Assembly: GCA_016716905.1 (NCBI GenBank) | Contig: JADJUS010000022.1 | Span: forward strand, 434,001-498,000 | DNA from: Acidobacteriota bacterium | Lineage (GTDB): Bacteria > Acidobacteriota > Vicinamibacteria > Vicinamibacterales > SCN-69-37 | Direction: 5' to 3' | DNA: 64,000 bases | Part shown: positions 46,428-55,252 of the stretch, one piece after another | Layout of the letters: each line of letters begins with the position of its first letter | Numbering within the stretch: the first letter of the stretch is position 1 | Program-made: the position numbers and the translations under genes | Notes under the pieces: model-generated | The model's input: only the letters and a program-made list of their open reading frames with translations | What the model was told of the DNA's origin: nothing | Databases searched by the model: none

Positions 46428-48914
46428 ATGATCGCGACGCTGGTCGCGTTGCTGCTGGTCGCCTATCTTCCTGGCGCAATTCTGTATCGCCTGCCGCTCT
46501 GGCAGAGAGACCGTCGCAGCGCGCTCGACGCCGAGGAACGCGTGTTCTGGCACGTGAACCTCAGCATCGCCTGGTCTCTCACGGTGGTGCTCGCCCTCGC
46601 GGCCGCGGGCGTCTATCGATTCGAATGGCTGCTCGCCGTCAACGGGACCGTCGCGGCGGTGATGCTCCTGATCGCGCGCGGACGCCTGGCGTATCGCGGC
46701 ACCGCCACACACCCGACATGGACCATCGTGCTGCCGGTCTGCCTGATCGTGCTTGGCGTGTGGCGATTCTGGCCCGCATCCGAGTACATCATCGGTGGCA
46801 AAGATCCGGGCGTGTACGTCAACGAGGGCGTGCAGATCGCGCAGCGCGGCACGCTGGTGATCACTGATCACGCCATTGCCTTGGTGCCGGACTTTGCGCG
46901 TGATCTGTTCTTCCCTTCACAGCACATGGTTGAGTACTACAGCCAGGGATTCATGGGGTTCTTCATCCACGACCCGGCCAAGGGAAGTGTGGTGGGCCAG
47001 TTCCCGCACCTGTTTCCGGCGTCGATCGCCGTCGCCTATGGCTTCGGCGGGATCACCGGCGCGCGCCAGACCGTCGGATGGTGGGGCCTCGCCGGACTTC
47101 TGGGCGTGTACTTCGTGGGCGCGCGCCTCTTCGGCCGGTGGACGGGTTTCGCGGCGGCGGCGCTGCTCGGACTCCACGTTACACAGGTCTGGTTCGCGCG
47201 ATATCCGAACAGCGACATCGTGCTGCAAGCCGGCCTCTTCGTGTCGCTCCTGGCATTCGCGCGGGCGCACCAGGACGATGATGCGTTCTTCGGACCTGTG
47301 GCGGCGTGGGTGATCGGCCTGCAGCTGTTCTCGAGAGTGGAAGCGGCACTGCCGATCGTGGTCATGACAGGCACGGCAGTGCTCGTGTGGCTGGTCTCCT
47401 CAAAGGACCGCCTGAAAGTGCGATTCCTCCTGCCGATGGCAGCAGCCTCATGGGTGGGCTACTACTACCTGTCGGGTCTGATGCGCGGCTACTTCTGGCG
47501 CCCGAATATCTACCTGACCAACCTGCCCCAAATCAACGTCATCGGCGGCATCGTCGCTGGCCTGGCCCTGTTGAGCTTCCTGTGGTGGGCCCGTCGGCGT
47601 CATCCGGGCGTGGCCGCACGGTGGATTCCGATCGGACTTGCAGCCGTGGTGGTGGCGCTTGCGACGTACGGGTATTTGTTCCGCGCGCAGGGCGGCAAAC
47701 TGGCGCAACACGACGCCGACGCTGTGCGGACGTTTGTGGATATTTACCTGTGGTGGCCGATGCTGGTGGCCGCGATGGCGGGCCTGGTGCTCATTGCGCG
47801 CAAGGGCTTTTGGCGCGACCCGGCATTTGTGCTGTCGTTCGCCGCCTTTGCCACGTTCCTGCTCTACAAGATCCACATCGTGCCCGAACATTTCTGGTTG
47901 TCACGACGGTTCCTGGCGATCATCCTTCCGGGTGCGCTGCTCCTTGCAGCCTCGGCGGCACTTGGCCCGTTGAGCGGTCGTCTTCGCGGCATCGCCCTCG
48001 TGCGGCCCATCGCCGGCGCGTTGTTTCTGGGTGTGGTGGCACAACACTACGCGGTGGCGGCCGCGCCACTTATCCCGCATGTGGAATATCGCCACATCAT
48101 TCCGTACGTGGAGCGGCTGGCGGCACGGTTCACCGAGCGTGATCTCATCATCATGGAGTCGCGCGACGCGGAGTCCGATATCCACGTCCTGGGACTGCCC
48201 CTGTCCTACATCTACGCGAAGCCCGTGCTGGTGCTCAATTCCGCGAGGCCCGATCGCGTCAGGTTCCGCGTGTTCCTCGAAATGGCACTCAGGGAATATG
48301 ACCGGGTCTTCTTCGTCGGTACGGGCGGCACGACGCTCTTGTCGAAAGGCCTCGTCGCCACGCCGATCGACAGCGACCGCGTGCAGATCGACGAGTTCGA
48401 AGTGACAACCGATCGCCTGCCGCGGGCGGTGCGCCGCAAGGAATTTGACTACGGCGTCTATCAACTGACGATCGGCCAGAGCCCGAGCGGCCCCTTCACG
48501 CTCGACCTCGGGGTGCGCGATGATCTGCATGTGCTGCGATTCCACGCCAAGGAACAGGTCGACGGTCGCACCGTCCGCTGGACGCAGGACCGGTCCTTTG
48601 TCGCCCTCTCAGGGCTTGAAGGCGGGGAGCGATCCGTGACGATGGTGATGAGTGATGGTGGCCGGCCCGCCGGCGCCACACCGGCGCGCGTGCGAGTGCT
48701 CCTCGACGACGTGTTGATTGGCGAGACGGCCGTGGGGCCGGGATTCCAGACCTACGTGTTTCCCATTTCCGAGGCGCTGGCGGCCAAGGCCGCCGCATCG
48801 GTGGTTCCGGCGGAGCTGCGATTCGAGTCCACACTCTGGAGGCCGAACGAGCACGGGCGCGCCCTCGACACGCGCTACCTCGGCGTACTCGTGGACAGCG
48901 TGGCGGTGCGGTAG
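46428..48914 (+). CDS. Large polytopic GT-C-like membrane protein with C-terminal periplasmic domain
   Basis: 828 residues from ATG 46428. At least eleven hydrophobic helices fill residues 1-560 (for example LVALLLVAYLPGAILY and AGLALLSFLWWAR). The first large loop contains EYIIGGKDPGVYVNEG, with acidic and aromatic residues as in ArnT/PMT-type GT-C enzymes. The last about 270 residues are soluble: first VERLAARFTERDLIIMESRD, then a beta-rich portion (FTLDLGVRDDLHVLRFHAKE). It probably transfers a polyprenyl-phosphate-linked sugar on the periplasmic face. No named family is assigned with certainty. Confidence 0.75.
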   Translation: MIATLVALLLVAYLPGAILYRLPLWQRDRRSALDAEERVFWHVNLSIAWSLTVVLALAAAGVYRFEWLLAVNGTVAAVMLLIARGRLAYRGTATHPTWTIVLPVCLIVLGVWRFWPASEYIIGGKDPGVYVNEGVQIAQRGTLVITDHAIALVPDFARDLFFPSQHMVEYYSQGFMGFFIHDPAKGSVVGQFPHLFPASIAVAYGFGGITGARQTVGWWGLAGLLGVYFVGARLFGRWTGFAAAALLGLHVTQVWFARYPNSDIVLQAGLFVSLLAFARAHQDDDAFFGPVAAWVIGLQLFSRVEAALPIVVMTGTAVLVWLVSSKDRLKVRFLLPMAAASWVGYYYLSGLMRGYFWRPNIYLTNLPQINVIGGIVAGLALLSFLWWARRRHPGVAARWIPIGLAAVVVALATYGYLFRAQGGKLAQHDADAVRTFVDIYLWWPMLVAAMAGLVLIARKGFWRDPAFVLSFAAFATFLLYKIHIVPEHFWLSRRFLAIILPGALLLAASAALGPLSGRLRGIALVRPIAGALFLGVVAQHYAVAAAPLIPHVEYRHIIPYVERLAARFTERDLIIMESRDAESDIHVLGLPLSYIYAKPVLVLNSARPDRVRFRVFLEMALREYDRVFFVGTGGTTLLSKGLVATPIDSDRVQIDEFEVTTDRLPRAVRRKEFDYGVYQLTIGQSPSGPFTLDLGVRDDLHVLRFHAKEQVDGRTVRWTQDRSFVALSGLEGGERSVTMVMSDGGRPAGATPARVRVLLDDVLIGETAVGPGFQTYVFPISEALAAKAAASVVPAELRFESTLWRPNEHGRALDTRYLGVLVDSVAVR

Positions 48915-48919
48915 GCGCG

Positions 48920-50083
48920 ATGTTTGACCACCTGCAGATCTACAGGCCTCGCGAACGGCTGCTGGTGGGCCTGGCCGACATCGCGTTGACCCCGCTCGGC
49001 TGGCGCCGCCCCGAGCGCCCCGCCGGGCCACCCAAACGTGTGCTGCTGCTGCGTCTTGAACGCATCGGCGATCTCCTCATGGTGCTGGACGCCGTCGCCG
49101 CCGCTCGGGCCGTCTGGCCTGACGCCGCGATCGATCTCGCCGTCGGCAGTTGGAACGTGCCGCTGGCCGAGTTGATTCCCGGCGTGGGCCGCGTGGACAG
49201 CATCGACGTCCCGTGGCTGGCACGCGAGGGCACCGGCCTCTCGTGGAGTGGCCTGCTCGCGCGCGCGGGTGCGTGGCGCGAACGGCGCTACGACATGGTG
49301 ATCGCCTTCGAGCCCGATATCCGCACGAACCTGCTGGCGTGGCGCAGTGGCGCCCCGCATCGCCTGGGTTATTGGACCGGCGGCGGTGGACACTTCCTCA
49401 CCGACGCGCTCGCGTACGACCGGAACTCGCACGTCTCGGCCAACGCCCTCGCGTTGATTCAACATGCGTCCGGCGGCGCGACGCCACACCCGGCGCCGGG
49501 GCCGCGGCTGGTGCCCAACCGCAGCGCGTCGGCTGCCGCTGACCGCGTGCTGGCCGGCCGCGACGCCACGCGACTCATCGGCCTGCACGTCAGTGGCGGC
49601 CGCGAGTCCAAGCAGTGGCACCTCTCCCGGTTCGCGGCCGTCGGCCGCGCGCTCACCAACGAGCCCGGCGCCACCGTGGTGCTCACCGGCGCCGCCGGCG
49701 ACAAGGCCATCGTCGATCAGGTGCGCCGCGCGATTGGCGACCGGCCGATTATTGACACGGCCGGGGCCCTCGACTTGCCAGGCACGGCCGCCCTGTTGGC
49801 GCGGCTGGATGTGCTCGTCACCGGCGACACCGGCCCGATGCACCTGGCGGCCGCCGTGGGCACGCCGGTGGTGGCGCTGTTCGGGCCGTCAGACCCGCGA
49901 CGATACGGCCCGCTCGCCACGCAGCAGCGTGTGTTGCGCGTGCAACTGCCGTGCAGCCCCTGCGGCCAGGTGCGTTTGCCACCTGAGCGCTGCCGCGGAC
50001 ATGTGCCCGACTGCATGGACGGCATCACGGTGGACGCCGTAGTCCGTGCCGCGCGTGAACTCATGGCCGAGAGCGCGCGCTGA
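48920..50083 (+). CDS. Family 9 glycosyltransferase (heptosyltransferase-like)
   Basis: 387 residues, ATG 5 bases after the upstream stop. GT9 signatures: VLLLRLERIGDLLMVLDAVAA near residue 36, IGLHVSGGRESKQWHLSRFA near 219 and the donor loop TGDTGPMHLAAAVGTPVVAL near 302, followed by FGPSDPRRYGP. GT9 enzymes transfer heptose or related sugars to lipid A core in diderm bacteria, so this supports an outer-membrane glycolipid, although the exact sugar is unknown. It is cytoplasmic. Confidence 0.92.
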   Translation: MFDHLQIYRPRERLLVGLADIALTPLGWRRPERPAGPPKRVLLLRLERIGDLLMVLDAVAAARAVWPDAAIDLAVGSWNVPLAELIPGVGRVDSIDVPWLAREGTGLSWSGLLARAGAWRERRYDMVIAFEPDIRTNLLAWRSGAPHRLGYWTGGGGHFLTDALAYDRNSHVSANALALIQHASGGATPHPAPGPRLVPNRSASAAADRVLAGRDATRLIGLHVSGGRESKQWHLSRFAAVGRALTNEPGATVVLTGAAGDKAIVDQVRRAIGDRPIIDTAGALDLPGTAALLARLDVLVTGDTGPMHLAAAVGTPVVALFGPSDPRRYGPLATQQRVLRVQLPCSPCGQVRLPPERCRGHVPDCMDGITVDAVVRAARELMAESAR

Positions 50084-50084
50084 C

Positions 50085-51941
50085 ATGGCCGACACCCGGG
50101 TCACGTGCATCTCGGCGCAGGGAGCCGCACACGAAGTGGCGTTCACCGCGCTTGCCACGCCCGATCTGGCCGACCGTGCACGCGCAGAGACCAACGCCTG
50201 GATCAAGCGGCTGCGCCTCGTCTCGTACGGCGGCGTGTCGATGCGTGACCGCTTCCGGTACCGGGACGACTCGTTGTGGTGGTTCACCGAGTTGTATCTG
50301 CAGAAGATGCGGCAACTCGACCAGGCGGTGCTGACGGTGCTGGCGCTCGACCACGCGCGGGCGCAGCATGCGCCCGCGCGGCTCGTGGTGACGGCGGCCG
50401 ACGCCGCCACCATCGCCGCCGCGCGCGCCTTCGGCGCCGCGCGGGGCGTCCCCATCGACGTGCGTGGCGGCGCTTCCGCGCCGCCACGCCTCTACTGGCC
50501 CGGCGCGAAGGTCGGCGTCACCGCCGCCCTGTCGCGCGCGCGCCGCACGGTGTCGCAGACCGCGGGGCGGCTGCGGGGCAGCCGCCCCGCGCCGCCCACA
50601 CCAGGCGCGATCGCGGCCTTCGTCCACACCGCCTTCTGGCGCGCCGGTGAAGACGCCGACGGCGGGACGGAAGGCTACATCGGCCCCGTCCTCGACGCGA
50701 TCACCGCCGCCGCACCAGACGCGTTGCGTCTGGTCGGCGTAGGCCCCAAGCGCAACTTCACGACGCGGCGCTGGTGGGACCCCATCACCACGGCGCCCAC
50801 GTCCGACACGATCACTCCGGTCGAAGATCTGGCGCCGTGGTCCGCACTCAGCGGATCGCTCGCGCTCTGGCGCGACCGATCCGCGCTCGCCGACGAGGTG
50901 GTCGGCGGCGAGGGCATCCGAGCCGCCGCCCTCGTCTACGGCTGCGACCTCTGGCCCGTGCTGAAGCACGAATTGCGTGGCGCCGCGCTCGTGCAGTGGC
51001 CCTGGTCCGCGCGCGCGATGGATGAAGCCGGCGCGGCCATCGACGCTCTCGAATGCCACACCGTGGTCACCTACGCCGAAGCCGGCGGATGGGGCCGCGC
51101 GCTTGTGCTTGAAGCGCGCCGGCGCGGTGTCGCGTCGGTGGGCCTGCAGCACGGCTTCATCTATCGCCACTGGCTCAATTACCTGCACGAGCCCGACGAG
51201 ATGCTGGCGGCAGGCGCCGACCGGGGGTTCCCCTTGCCCGACAAGACACTGCTCTTCAACAGCTACGCCGAGGCGCACCTGCGCTCGGCCGGCGCGTTCC
51301 CCGCAGATCGCCTCGAGGTGACCGGCAGCCCGGGACTCGACGCGCTGGTCACGCGCATGGCGACATTCAGCGACGCGGATCGCGCCGCGATGCGAGCGCT
51401 CACGGGCAGCACCGGCGCCGGTCAGAAGCTGGCCGTGCTCGTCGCGAAGTTCACAGAGGTCCGCGACGCCCTGCCGGCACTGGCGGACCTGATGCGCCAG
51501 AAGCCCGAAATGCGGCTGGCCATCAAGGCCCACCCGGCCGAGACCGGCGACGTCTACGCACCGTACTTCTCAGGCCTGGGCAACGTCACGATTCTGGCGG
51601 CCGACACCGATTTGTCCAGGGTGCTGTCGGTGGCCGACGCTGTGCTCACCCGCAACTCCACCGTGGCCATCGATGCCCTCGTGCTCGGCCTGCCGGCGCT
51701 GGTGCTGGGCCGCCCCAGCAACCTCAGCCCTTTCGTGGACGAGGGCGTGATGGCCGGCGTCGATGCGGCCGACAATGCGATCGGGATCGGGGAGACGCTC
51801 GAGCGCCTCCTGTATGATCGGGAGGTTCGGGCCACTGTGACCGCTGCCGCCGACGCCTTCGTCGCCCGGTACGGCCTTCGGCCGAAGCAGGGATCCGCCG
51901 CGCGGGCAGCGGACGTCATTCTGGAGATGGCAAGACGATGA
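50085..51941 (+). CDS. GT-B-like glycan-assembly protein, family not assigned
   Basis: 618 residues from ATG 50085; an ATG at 50046 would run 38 bases into the GT9 gene. The C-terminal 280 residues look like a GT-B or glycerophosphotransferase-like fold: GVASVGLQHGFIYRHWLNYL near residue 348, LEVTGSPGLDALV near 412, LAIKAHPAETGDVYAPYF near 480 and VADAVLTRNSTVAIDALVLG near 514, the last resembling the donor loop of CDP-glycerol and capsule enzymes. The N-terminal 300 residues match nothing I recognise and contain WWFTELYLQKMRQLDQAV. The stop overlaps the next gene as ATGA. Confidence 0.7.
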   Translation: MADTRVTCISAQGAAHEVAFTALATPDLADRARAETNAWIKRLRLVSYGGVSMRDRFRYRDDSLWWFTELYLQKMRQLDQAVLTVLALDHARAQHAPARLVVTAADAATIAAARAFGAARGVPIDVRGGASAPPRLYWPGAKVGVTAALSRARRTVSQTAGRLRGSRPAPPTPGAIAAFVHTAFWRAGEDADGGTEGYIGPVLDAITAAAPDALRLVGVGPKRNFTTRRWWDPITTAPTSDTITPVEDLAPWSALSGSLALWRDRSALADEVVGGEGIRAAALVYGCDLWPVLKHELRGAALVQWPWSARAMDEAGAAIDALECHTVVTYAEAGGWGRALVLEARRRGVASVGLQHGFIYRHWLNYLHEPDEMLAAGADRGFPLPDKTLLFNSYAEAHLRSAGAFPADRLEVTGSPGLDALVTRMATFSDADRAAMRALTGSTGAGQKLAVLVAKFTEVRDALPALADLMRQKPEMRLAIKAHPAETGDVYAPYFSGLGNVTILAADTDLSRVLSVADAVLTRNSTVAIDALVLGLPALVLGRPSNLSPFVDEGVMAGVDAADNAIGIGETLERLLYDREVRATVTAAADAFVARYGLRPKQGSAARAADVILEMARR

Positions 51942-52918
51942 GAGCGTTGTTGACGGGCGGAGCGGGATTTGTGGGGTCGCACCTGGCTGAGGCGCTCCTC
52001 GATGCGGGCCACAGCGTGGAGGTCATCGACGACCTCTCCACGGGGTCGCTCGACAACATCCGGCACCTGATGGAACGCCCGCACTTCCGCTACACGGTCG
52101 ACACGGTGATGAATGAGCCGCTCGTGGGCGAGATGGTGGACCGCTCCGACGTGGTCTTTCACCTGGCCGCGGCCGTCGGCGTGAAGCTGATCGTCGAAGC
52201 CCCGGTCCGGACCATCGAAACCAACGTGCATGGCACCGAGGTGGTGCTCAAGCAGGCCAAACGCGGCAAGCAGCGCGTGATCGTGTTCTCAACATCCGAG
52301 GTTTACGGCAAGAGCACGGCGGTGCCCTTTACCGAAACGGCAGACCTCGTCATGGGCCCGACGAGCAAACATCGCTGGGCGTATGCGTGCAGCAAGGCGC
52401 TCGACGAATTTCTGGCGCTGGCGTACTTCAAGGAATACGAGTTGCCGGTGGTGGTGGTCCGGCTGTTCAACACCGTCGGGCCGCGACAGACCGGCCGCTA
52501 CGGCATGGTGATTCCGACGTTTGTGGGCCAGGCGCTCGCCGGGCAGCCGATCACGGTCTTTGGCGACGGCACGCAGTCGCGCGCGTTCACGTACGTGGGC
52601 GACGTGGTGAGCGGCCTGTTGCGGCTGGCTGAGGCGCCCGACACGATCGGCGAAGTCTTCAACATCGGCAATCACGAAGAGATCTCCATGATGGCCCTAG
52701 CAGAGCGGGTCAAGGCGATGACGGGATCCGCTTCAGACATCGTGCTCATTCCCTACGACCAGGCGTATGAGGCCGGGTTCGAGGACATGCCGCGGCGCGT
52801 GCCCAACCTGCAGAAAATCAACGCGGCCGTGGGATACACGCCAAAAGTGGGTCTCAACGAGATTCTGCAGCGGGTCATCGACCACGAGAGGGCCGCGGCG
52901 GCCTCAAGGCGAGAATAG
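51938..52918 (+). CDS. Extended-SDR NDP-sugar epimerase/dehydratase
   Basis: 326 residues, ATG overlapping the upstream stop. NAD-binding start RALLTGGAGFVGSHLAEALL. The catalytic Tyr-Lys pair is intact: WAYACSKALDEFLAL near residue 149, with FSTSEVYGKS near 113. VRLFNTVGPRQTGRYGMVIP near 178 and the late VFGDGTQSRAFTYVGDVV are typical of GDP-mannose, UDP-glucose and UDP-glucuronate-modifying members. The exact product is not decidable by eye. It contrasts with the Tyr-lacking SDR at 44293. A radical SAM gene follows after 4 bases. Confidence 0.92.
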   Translation: MRALLTGGAGFVGSHLAEALLDAGHSVEVIDDLSTGSLDNIRHLMERPHFRYTVDTVMNEPLVGEMVDRSDVVFHLAAAVGVKLIVEAPVRTIETNVHGTEVVLKQAKRGKQRVIVFSTSEVYGKSTAVPFTETADLVMGPTSKHRWAYACSKALDEFLALAYFKEYELPVVVVRLFNTVGPRQTGRYGMVIPTFVGQALAGQPITVFGDGTQSRAFTYVGDVVSGLLRLAEAPDTIGEVFNIGNHEEISMMALAERVKAMTGSASDIVLIPYDQAYEAGFEDMPRRVPNLQKINAAVGYTPKVGLNEILQRVIDHERAAAASRRE

Positions 52919-52922
52919 AGAC

Positions 52923-53873
52923 GTGCCAGGACTTTCCACCCGCGCGCGGAAGCTTGTCGAGCGCGCCCTGCTCCGGAATGCGAAGACCGTCAGGGCGGCC
53001 ATGCTCAAGGCCGGGCGCGAGCGCACGCCCCGCTGGCCCGACATCGTCCAGATCGAAAGCACCAATCTGTGCAACGCGAAGTGTGTCTTCTGCCCGCGCG
53101 ACGAGATGCACCGGCGCCAGGGCGTCATGGACATGGACCTGTTCAAGAAGGTCGTTGACGAGTGCGTCACGCTGGGCATCACGCACGTCCGGGTCCATAA
53201 CTACGGTGAACCCTTCCTCGACAAGCAGCTCGTCGAAAAGGTGCGCTACGCCAAGGAGCGTGGCATCGCCGAAGTGGGCATGATCAGCAACGGATCGCTC
53301 ATCACCGAGGACATCGCGCAGGGCATGATCGACGCCGGGCTTGATGCGATCAACATCAGCGTGGACGCCTCGGGCAAAGAGGTGTTTGAAAGCACCCGCC
53401 TCAACCTCGACTACGACGTCGTCATCAACAACATCGAAACGCTGGTGCGGCTGCGCAAGGCGAGCGGCCGCGTCCGGCCGAAGCTCATTCTCTCGTTTGT
53501 GCGGCAGAACAACTCGGTGGACGAGCAGCAGTTCATCGAACACTGGCGGAAAATTGCCGACAAGGTGCACATCACCGACCTGCACAACTGGGCGGGCACG
53601 CTCAACGCGACGTCGGACGTGAATTACCCGTGCTACCGCATGTGGCAGACGTTCACGGTGTTGTGGGACGGCCGCGTGTCGCTCTGCTGCGCCGACTTCG
53701 ACGGCCGCCACATCCTCGGCGACCTACGGACCTCCACAATTGCCGAGGTCTGGAACGGCCCGGCCTACCTCGGCGTGCGACGGCAGCACCTCGAAAATGG
53801 CGGGCCTGAAATCTGCCGCTCGTGCGATCTGCCCAAGAAGGATTCGCCGCTCTGGGTGTCTCGGCTCATTTGA
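52923..53873 (+). CDS. Radical SAM protein with C-terminal SPASM-like cysteine cluster
   Basis: 316 residues from GTG 52923. The cluster motif is Cys50-x3-Cys54-x2-Cys57 (CNAKCVFC), followed by HVRVHNYGEPFLDKQLVEK and VGMISNGSLIT as in radical SAM barrels. The C-terminal part has NYPCYRMWQTFTVLWDGRV, SLCCADFDGRHILGD and ICRSCDLPKK, a SPASM/twitch-type set of cysteines for extra Fe-S binding. Substrate is unknown. Members of this group occur in glycan, peptide and cofactor clusters. It is the last gene before two palindromic elements. Confidence 0.9.
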   Translation: MPGLSTRARKLVERALLRNAKTVRAAMLKAGRERTPRWPDIVQIESTNLCNAKCVFCPRDEMHRRQGVMDMDLFKKVVDECVTLGITHVRVHNYGEPFLDKQLVEKVRYAKERGIAEVGMISNGSLITEDIAQGMIDAGLDAINISVDASGKEVFESTRLNLDYDVVINNIETLVRLRKASGRVRPKLILSFVRQNNSVDEQQFIEHWRKIADKVHITDLHNWAGTLNATSDVNYPCYRMWQTFTVLWDGRVSLCCADFDGRHILGDLRTSTIAEVWNGPAYLGVRRQHLENGGPEICRSCDLPKKDSPLWVSRLI

Positions 53874-53885
53874 GCCTCGCCTGAA

Positions 53886-54091
53886 AATGGCGAAATGCCA
53901 CAAATGTCCGAAATGGCGAACTGCGGACAAACCAATTGCAGGGCAGAATCCTGGAATGTCTTTGCCCTCCAATGGTTGAATCTGCTGCTCCAGGGTCATT
54001 CGCCCATTGCGCGCCTTCGACATTCGAGCATTTAGCCACTCCCGCATTGCAGACAATTCGCCATTTCGGACATTTGTGACATTTCGCCATT
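53886..54091. repeat. 206-base inverted-repeat element (same core as the tRNA-flanking repeats)
   Basis: The left arm 53886-53924 and right arm 54049-54091 are inverted copies matching at about 36 of 39 positions, with a loop of about 124 bases. The core GCGAAATGCCACAAATG of the left arm is identical to that in the right arm around the tRNA gene. The loop has a smaller GC-poor hairpin region and no credible open reading frame. The whole stretch 53874-54184 holds nothing else recognisable. Confidence 0.82.
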
Positions 54092-54184
54092 GCGCCGACG
54101 CCCTTCGCGGCCTCCGAGGCGCCCGGCCTTCCCTGCTCCCGCGGCGTCCAAACGAGGCGTAGAATGGAAGTGAGGTCCACAGTA

Positions 54185-54895
54185 ATGGTCAGACAGGTAA
54201 TCGTCGGCGTCGCCTCGCTCTTCATCGCGGCTGCGGCCTCGCAGGCCCAGGTGGCCTCGCGCAAGTTGGAGATCTCGTTCAACGAGGGCCGCGTAACGCT
54301 CGTCGCCGAAAACGTGACTCTGCGCGAGATCCTGGCCGAATGGGCGCGTAAGGGCGGGAGCCGGATCACGAACGCGGACAAGATTACCGGCCCTGCCGTG
54401 TTCCCGATGGAGTTCCGCAACGAACCTGAGGCTGCGGTATTGCGCACGTTGCTGCGCGACCTGCCGGGCTACGGTGCGTCGATGCGTATCGCGCCTTCGC
54501 CCAACGTGTCGGTGGTGGAGGCCGTGTTCATCCAGGCCACCCGGTCGATCACGTCAGGCGGGTCGTCAGGCTCGTATGCCACGCCGCCGCCGGCCACCCG
54601 GATGAACTTCCAGGAGCCGCCGCAGCCGCAGGCCGCGCCCCGCATGATTCAGGGGTCGCCAGACGATGAGATTCCACCGGTGCGTCCACTCGTCGGTGAC
54701 AGGCCGCCGGTGACACCCGACACACCGCCTGCGGGTCAGCCCACACCCAATTCGTCGAACCTGCGCGTGGGCCCAGGCGGCGTGGTGACGTCCACGATTC
54801 CCGGCGTGATCATCCCCGTGCAGCCCGGCACCACCGCGCCAGGCGCCAAACCGCCCACCACCACCGGCCGCGGCGGCGGGGGCGGCGGCCGCTAA
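54185..54895 (+). CDS. Secreted STN-like domain protein with Pro/Gly-rich tail
   Basis: 236 residues from ATG 54185 (an ATG at 54164 is in frame but does not start the signal peptide). Signal peptide MVRQVIVGVASLFIAAAASQAQ. Residues about 25-110 resemble a secretin/TonB short N-terminal (STN) fold: RVTLVAENVTLREILAEWAR, then PMEFRNEPEAAVLRTLL. From about 120 to the end the chain is low complexity, rich in Pro, Thr and Gly, ending in a poly-Gly run. It could be a periplasmic partner of an export channel. It is bracketed by two palindromic elements (53886-54091 and 54901-55209). Confidence 0.72.
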   Translation: MVRQVIVGVASLFIAAAASQAQVASRKLEISFNEGRVTLVAENVTLREILAEWARKGGSRITNADKITGPAVFPMEFRNEPEAAVLRTLLRDLPGYGASMRIAPSPNVSVVEAVFIQATRSITSGGSSGSYATPPPATRMNFQEPPQPQAAPRMIQGSPDDEIPPVRPLVGDRPPVTPDTPPAGQPTPNSSNLRVGPGGVVTSTIPGVIIPVQPGTTAPGAKPPTTTGRGGGGGGR

Positions 54896-54900
54896 GAATT

Positions 54901-55209
54901 TTCACCATGGAGCGCATGAAGCTCCATGAAGGCGCGGGGTTGGGTGCCGCCTTAGGCGGCATGCGCGACCGGAGGGAAGTCACACACGAACGCAGCGACC
55001 GTGCAAAACGACCTCTGAGGTAATTACCCTGAACAATGCAGGTAATTACCTCAGAGGTCGTTTTGGTTATCAGAGGTCGTTTTGGCTCTTGGCTGCGTTC
55101 GTGTGTGACTTCCCTCCGGCCGCGCTGGCCCAGCAAAGCTGGGCCCCCAACCCCGCGCTTTCCGACGGCACGCTGAACTTCATGGATCTTCATGGAACTT
55201 CATGGTGAA
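54901..55209. repeat. 309-base nested palindromic element
   Basis: From outside in: 9-base outer arms (54901-54909 with 55201-55209); TCCATGAA at 54923 facing two TTCATGGA copies; a 13-base GC arm (54932-54944 with 55146-55158); a side hairpin on each flank (54945-54961 and 55127-55145); a perfect 28-base arm (54969-54996 with 55092-55119); and a perfect 25-base arm (55004-55028 with 55041-55065) around a 12-base loop. TCAGAGGTCGTTTTGG is also directly repeated at 55051 and 55070. The perfect decamer palindrome GGTAATTACC occurs twice, 22 bases apart. No reading frame is evident. It fills most of the gap between two genes. Confidence 0.9.
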
Positions 55210-55252
55210 GAATCCTGAAGCTACCCGTCAGCGCGGTACAATCTCCCACGGC

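Noticed and set aside
45279..46871. 530-codon minus-strand open frame
   Set aside because: Antisense to the DegT aminotransferase and the start of the GT-C-like gene, with no recognisable motif; a GC-driven shadow.
54901..55209. Ordinary rho-independent terminator after the STN-like gene
   Set aside because: The structure is about 300 bases with five nested arms and no T-run at a hairpin end; it is far larger than a terminator.
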